This document shows positions 5,460-8,228 of a stretch of 8,228 nt of DNA, one piece after another. The stretch is from Bifidobacteriaceae bacterium (lineage in GTDB: Bacteria; Actinomycetota; Actinomycetes; Actinomycetales; WQXJ01), in assembly GCA_031266115.1 (NCBI GenBank), contig JAISBQ010000386.1, forward strand, positions 1 to 8,228. Direction: 5' to 3'. The notes below the pieces were generated by a model. The model saw only the letters and a list, made by a program, of their open reading frames with translations. It did not search any database and was not told the origin of the DNA. The first letter of the stretch is position 1. Each line of letters starts with the position of its first letter. The translations under genes were made by a program, and so were the position numbers.

Positions 5460-5677
5460 GATTCCCCGAACCCGTCAAGCCAGTCGTTCGTGTTCCAGTC
5501 CACCGGCTCCCAGTCCCCCGTCAGGAAGCCACCACGCGGCTTCTGGCGCTCGAATCCGGCGACAGCGTTGGCAATGGCCTCCCGCATCACGTCAGCCTCC
5601 GAGGAGCGACGGCGCGCTGCCTCGCTGGCGACAGCCGTCTTCAAGGCTTCTGGGAGGTACAGCGTCGTCTTGAACAT
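5456..5677 (-). CDS. vapB: type II antitoxin, ribbon-helix-helix (VapB-like)
   Basis: This 73-residue protein starts at ATG 5677 (MFKTTLYLPEALKTAVASEA). An earlier in-frame start at 5707 would translate across the inverted repeats, so the later one is chosen. Residues 3-9 form the DNA-contacting beta-strand. Residues 10-24 and 27-42 are the two helices of the RHH fold (RRRSSEADVMREAIANAV), which dimerises to bind the operator. The tail GDWEPVDWNTNDWLDGFGES is acidic and rich in Trp, as expected for a segment that docks into the PIN toxin. There is no Shine-Dalgarno sequence before the ATG. A TACCAT box 7 nt upstream suggests a leaderless mRNA. The 4-nt overlap with vapC couples the two proteins. 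Confidence 0.88.
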   Translation of the reverse strand: MFKTTLYLPEALKTAVASEAARRRSSEADVMREAIANAVAGFERQKPRGGFLTGDWEPVDWNTNDWLDGFGES

Positions 5678-5678
5678 G

Positions 5679-5701
5679 CCATATATGGTACCACCCGTAC
5701 C
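5679..5701. promoter_or_regulatory. inverted repeats before vapB, probable operator
   Basis: Two elements overlap the predicted start of the vapBC transcript. One is the perfect 10-bp palindrome CCATATATGG (5679-5688). The other is an inverted repeat GGTAC-CACCC-GTACC (5687-5691/5697-5701). They cover the -10 box and part of the spacer. RHH antitoxins bind short inverted repeats like these to repress their own operon; that this VapB does so is inferred. Confidence 0.55.
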
Positions 5702-5712
5702 TCTCACGTTAA
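5685..5712 (-). promoter_or_regulatory. probable vapBC promoter
   Basis: The -35 TTAACG (5712-5707) and the -10 TACCAT (5690-5685) are separated by 16 bp on the minus strand. The -10 box ends 7 nt before ATG 5677, which would give a leaderless mRNA. The -35 matches TTGACA in four of six positions at best, so the -10 box and its position carry most of the weight. Confidence 0.5.
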
Positions 5713-5723
5713 CTCAGGAGCCC

Positions 5724-5744
5724 ACCTGGCTGGGACAGCCAGGT
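5724..5744 (-). terminator. hairpin after gltD, probable terminator of the gltBD operon
   Basis: The 8-bp perfect arms ACCTGGCT and AGCCAGGT enclose a 5-nt loop, 28 nt past the gltD stop codon and just before the vapBC promoter. There is no T-run after it (the minus strand continues GGGCTCC), which is common for actinobacterial terminators. Its position between two co-directed units supports a terminator role. Confidence 0.55.
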
Positions 5745-5771
5745 CGCACAGGTAGATCTCGTCCCGGTCCC

Positions 5772-7232
5772 CTATAAGGCGATCGGCCTCTCATCGGCGC
5801 GGATGGGCGCCGGCAGGTGAGTGACACCTTGCAGGTACGTGTCGACCGCGGCCGCACACGAACGCCCCTCCGCGATCGCCCAGACGATGAGAGATTGCCC
5901 CCGTCCGGCATCGCCGGCCACGAACACCCCGGCGGTCCCGGCCGCATAGTCGCCCGCCCGCTCAAACGTGCCGCGCTCGGTCACCCCAAGCCCAAGCTGA
6001 TCAGTGGCCGTTGCCGCCTCCGGGCCAACAAACCCCATCGCGATGAGCACCAGGTCAGCCGGCAGATCGCGCTCGGTGCCGTGGACGGGAACAAACCGGC
6101 CGGCATCGTCCCGGCGAGCGTCCGCCACCCGCAACGCCTTGACGTGGTCCGGCCCCACAAACTCCAGGGAGACGACCGAGTACTCGCGGTGTCCCCCCTC
6201 CTCGTGGGACGTGGACACGCGGTGGATGGCCGGATAGGTGGGCCACGGCTGGGTGTGAGGCCGCTCCTGCGGTGGATGCGGCAGGATTTCGAGCGACGTC
6301 ACCGATTCGGCGCCTTGGCGCAGCGCCGTCCCCACACAGTCCGATCCCGTATCCCCGCCGCCGATGACGATCACCCGCTTACCCGTGGCCGTCACCTGAT
6401 CGGCGACATCCTCGCCACCGGCCGCCCGGTTGGACTGGGTGAGATACGGCTTGGCGAAGTGGATTCCGGCGAGGTCCCGGCCCGGCAGCGGAAGGTCGCG
6501 CGGACGCGTGGACCCGACCGCGATGACCACGGCGTCATAGCGCTGATGCAGGTCATCCCAGGCGATGTCCCGGCCGATCTGAGTCGACGTGCGAAACCGC
6601 GTGCCCTCGGCCTCCATTTGGGCAAGCCGCCGGTCGATGTGGGCCTTGTCGAGCTTGAAATCCGGGATGCCGTAGCGGAGCAGTCCGCCAATCTTGTCGT
6701 CCCGCTCATAGACGGCCACCGTGTGACCGGCACGGGTCAGTTGTTGGGCGGCGGCCAACCCAGACGGGCCGGAGCCAACTACGGCAACCGTATACCCGGT
6801 CAGGCGCGTCGGAATCCTCGGCGTGACCAGACCGTCCGCGAACGCCCGGTCGATGATCGAGACTTCGATGTTCTTGATGGTCACTGGCGGGGAAGAAACC
6901 CCGAGCACGCACCCGGCCTCACACAGGGCGGGGCAGACACGGCCGGTGAATTCGGGGAAGTTGTTGGTGGCATGCAGCCGCTCGATGGCCTCACCCCACT
7001 GGTCACGCCACACCAGGTCGTTCCACTCGGGGCACAGGTTGCCCAGCGGGCAGGTCCGGTGGCAGAACGGCACGCCGCAGTCCATGCACCGCCCAGCCTG
7101 GCGTTCCAGCATGACCGGGTCGGGAGGCAGGTCGGCATGGACCTCGCGATAATCCAGCAGCCGCAAAGACACCGGCCGGTTGAGTGGCAACTCACGCTCG
7201 CGGACCTTGAGGAAGCCTCGGGGGTCAGCCAC
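5772..7232 (-). CDS. gltD: glutamate synthase (NADPH) small subunit
   Basis: This 486-residue protein is the electron-input subunit of glutamate synthase. It takes electrons from NADPH through FAD and iron-sulfur clusters to the large subunit, which makes two glutamates from glutamine and 2-oxoglutarate. The N-terminal domain holds two Cys groups for 4Fe-4S clusters: CMDCGVPFC..TCPLGNLC (C49, C52, C57, C61, C67) and CPALCEAGC (C100, C104, C108). The FAD-binding GxGxxG is VVGSGPSGLAAA (151-162), followed by an acidic E176 in VAVYERDDKIGG. The NADPH-binding motif is VIVIGGGDTGSDCVG (287-301). GDAGRGQSLIVWAIAEGR (441-457) closes the FAD site. The length is normal. The start GTG 7232 has a strong RBS, AAGGAGGTGG, just upstream (7246-7237). 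It overlaps the end of gltB by 8 nt. Confidence 0.97.
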   Translation of the reverse strand: MADPRGFLKVRERELPLNRPVSLRLLDYREVHADLPPDPVMLERQAGRCMDCGVPFCHRTCPLGNLCPEWNDLVWRDQWGEAIERLHATNNFPEFTGRVCPALCEAGCVLGVSSPPVTIKNIEVSIIDRAFADGLVTPRIPTRLTGYTVAVVGSGPSGLAAAQQLTRAGHTVAVYERDDKIGGLLRYGIPDFKLDKAHIDRRLAQMEAEGTRFRTSTQIGRDIAWDDLHQRYDAVVIAVGSTRPRDLPLPGRDLAGIHFAKPYLTQSNRAAGGEDVADQVTATGKRVIVIGGGDTGSDCVGTALRQGAESVTSLEILPHPPQERPHTQPWPTYPAIHRVSTSHEEGGHREYSVVSLEFVGPDHVKALRVADARRDDAGRFVPVHGTERDLPADLVLIAMGFVGPEAATATDQLGLGVTERGTFERAGDYAAGTAGVFVAGDAGRGQSLIVWAIAEGRSCAAAVDTYLQGVTHLPAPIRADERPIAL

Positions 7233-8228
7233 GAGCCACCTCCTTCATGATTCCCGCCCAGACGGACGGATCGTGGTAGTCCAATCCTTCGGCCTCGGCG
7301 GCAGCCAAAGCGTCGTTCATCCTCGCGAAGTCCCGCGGGATCAACCGGGTGATCCGGTGCAATGTCGCGGCTCTCGCCTTGTCCAGGCCCGCCAGGAGAT
7401 CCGCCCCCACCCGGGACCACGTCTCCTCGACGTGCCGCTCCACCAGACCGAGGAACACCTCAGCATCGTCGGTCCCTTGCGCGTCCAGGACGTCGAGCGT
7501 CTCGGCAAGCAAGATCCCGTTCTCCAGCGCCCCCACGGTGACGCGGGCCGGCTTGAGATCGAGCACGTAGGCCCGCCCCCCGGACATGCCGGCGGCGAAG
7601 TTCCGTCCCGTGCGCCCGAGGATCACCGCGACCCCACCGGTCATGTACTCACAGCCGTGGTCGCCCACGCCCTCGACCACGAGGTGCGCCCCGGAGTTAC
7701 GCACGGCAAACCGTTCCCCCACAGTTCCCGACAGCAGAATCCTCCCCGATGTGGCGCCGTAGCCGATCACGTTGCCGGCGATGACGTTCTCGTGCGCATG
7801 GAACGAGGCGTCGGGCGCCGGACGGACGGTGATCCGGCCTCCGGACAAACCCTTGCCGAGGTAGTCGTTGGCGTCACCGGTCAGCCTCAGGTGAACGCCA
7901 CGAGGCAAGAAGGCCCCGAAACTCTGTCCAGCCGATCCGGTGAGGTCAACCTCGATGGCATCATCCGCCAGTCCCTGACCCCCATACCGTGTGACCACCT
8001 CGTGGCCGAGCATGGTCCCCACGGTCCGGTTGGTGTTGTGGATCGTGGTGGAGATGCGCACCGGCTCGCCTGTCTCCAACGCGGGGGCGGCCTCGGCGAT
8101 GAGTGCGCGGTCCAGCGCCCGGTCAAGCCCGTGGTCTTGCCCCGTGGTGCGGTGCAGGGGTGAGCCCCAAGAGTTCTCGGGAACATGGAGGATGGGTGCC
8201 AAATCCAGCCCCTTCGCCTTCCAATGGC
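7225..8228 (-). CDS. gltB: glutamate synthase large subunit (partial, C-terminal third)
   Basis: The gene enters from the right edge. The visible 333 residues begin HWKAKGLDLAPILHVPE, and there is no true start in the window. An in-frame TTG at 8202 is internal. This portion is the GXGXG beta-helix domain that packs against the FMN/synthase domain and helps hold the ammonia tunnel between the glutaminase and synthase sites. Repeating Gly-rich turns are visible in order: GGRITVRP, GNVIGYGATSGRILLSG, GERFAVRNSGAHLVVEGVGDHGCEYMTGG, GRTGRNFAAGMSGG. A helical tail (about the last 90 residues, ending WAGIMKEVARG) follows. The iron-sulfur and FMN regions and the N-terminal nucleophile Cys lie outside the window. 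The 8-nt overlap with gltD gives the usual gltBD operon for equal subunit output. Confidence 0.97.
   Translation of the reverse strand, partial: HWKAKGLDLAPILHVPENSWGSPLHRTTGQDHGLDRALDRALIAEAAPALETGEPVRISTTIHNTNRTVGTMLGHEVVTRYGGQGLADDAIEVDLTGSAGQSFGAFLPRGVHLRLTGDANDYLGKGLSGGRITVRPAPDASFHAHENVIAGNVIGYGATSGRILLSGTVGERFAVRNSGAHLVVEGVGDHGCEYMTGGVAVILGRTGRNFAAGMSGGRAYVLDLKPARVTVGALENGILLAETLDVLDAQGTDDAEVFLGLVERHVEETWSRVGADLLAGLDKARAATLHRITRLIPRDFARMNDALAAAEAEGLDYHDPSVWAGIMKEVARG

Noticed and set aside
5817..7250. Open frame of 477 codons on the plus strand opposite gltD
   Set aside because: It is a mirror of the GC-rich gltD gene. Its composition is dominated by Arg, Gly, His and Pro, and no family motif is seen.
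7180..8163. Open frame of 327 codons on the plus strand opposite gltB
   Set aside because: It lies wholly antisense to gltB, which shows clear GXGXG repeats. It has no RBS or domain of its own.
1..8228. CRISPR array, insertion sequence or phage genes
   Set aside because: No regularly spaced repeats, transposase motifs, terminal inverted repeats or phage proteins were seen on either strand.

Overview
The window reads as chromosomal DNA of a high-GC actinobacterium (Actinomycetota). The evidence is strong G/C bias at third codon positions, GTG and TTG starts, an ANTAR-type response regulator of the PdtaR kind, glutamate synthase and pyruvate kinase as neighbours, and several probable leaderless start codons. 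From memory, gltB-gltD, pyk and a pdtaR-like gene also lie close together in other actinobacteria. I cannot name the genus.

Layout, left to right. (1) 1-352, minus: 5' part of a GNAT acetyltransferase gene, cut by the window edge. (2) 455-1093, minus: ANTAR response regulator. (3) 1119-1195, plus: tRNA gene with a CAA (Leu) anticodon, a Leu-like D arm but only a 5-nt variable loop. (4) 1321-1855, plus: Phd/YefM-type antitoxin and RelE/ParE-type toxin, overlapping. A 24-bp perfect palindrome fills the spacer of their likely promoter. (5) about 1844-2305, minus: decayed AAA+ ATPase (DUF4143 type). It keeps a start codon and RBS but has lost the nucleotide-binding core and is broken by frameshifts. 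(6) 2557-3570, minus: Cys-rich lipoprotein, coupled by an ATGA overlap to (7) 3567-5018, minus: pyruvate kinase. (8) 5052-5677, minus: VapBC-type RHH antitoxin and PIN toxin, also ATGA-overlapped. (9) 5724-5744: strong hairpin at the end of the glutamate synthase operon. (10) 5772-7232, minus: gltD, and 7225-8228, minus: the C-terminal part of gltB, overlapping by 8 nt.

How the genes work together: gltB and gltD encode the two subunits of NADPH-dependent glutamate synthase (nitrogen assimilation), and pyk closes glycolysis. The response regulator probably acts on RNA through its ANTAR domain. The two toxin-antitoxin pairs and the ATPase remnant are accessory DNA lodged between these housekeeping genes. 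Both TA pairs show inverted repeats placed so that binding would block a promoter whose transcript would begin at, or next to, the antitoxin start codon.

I found no CRISPR array, insertion sequence, integrase or phage gene. I do not see a clearly new multi-gene system. The points most worth checking are the short-variable-arm leucine-type tRNA, the palindrome-in-spacer TA promoter, the repeated leaderless-start pattern and the ATPase graveyard next to the TA module.
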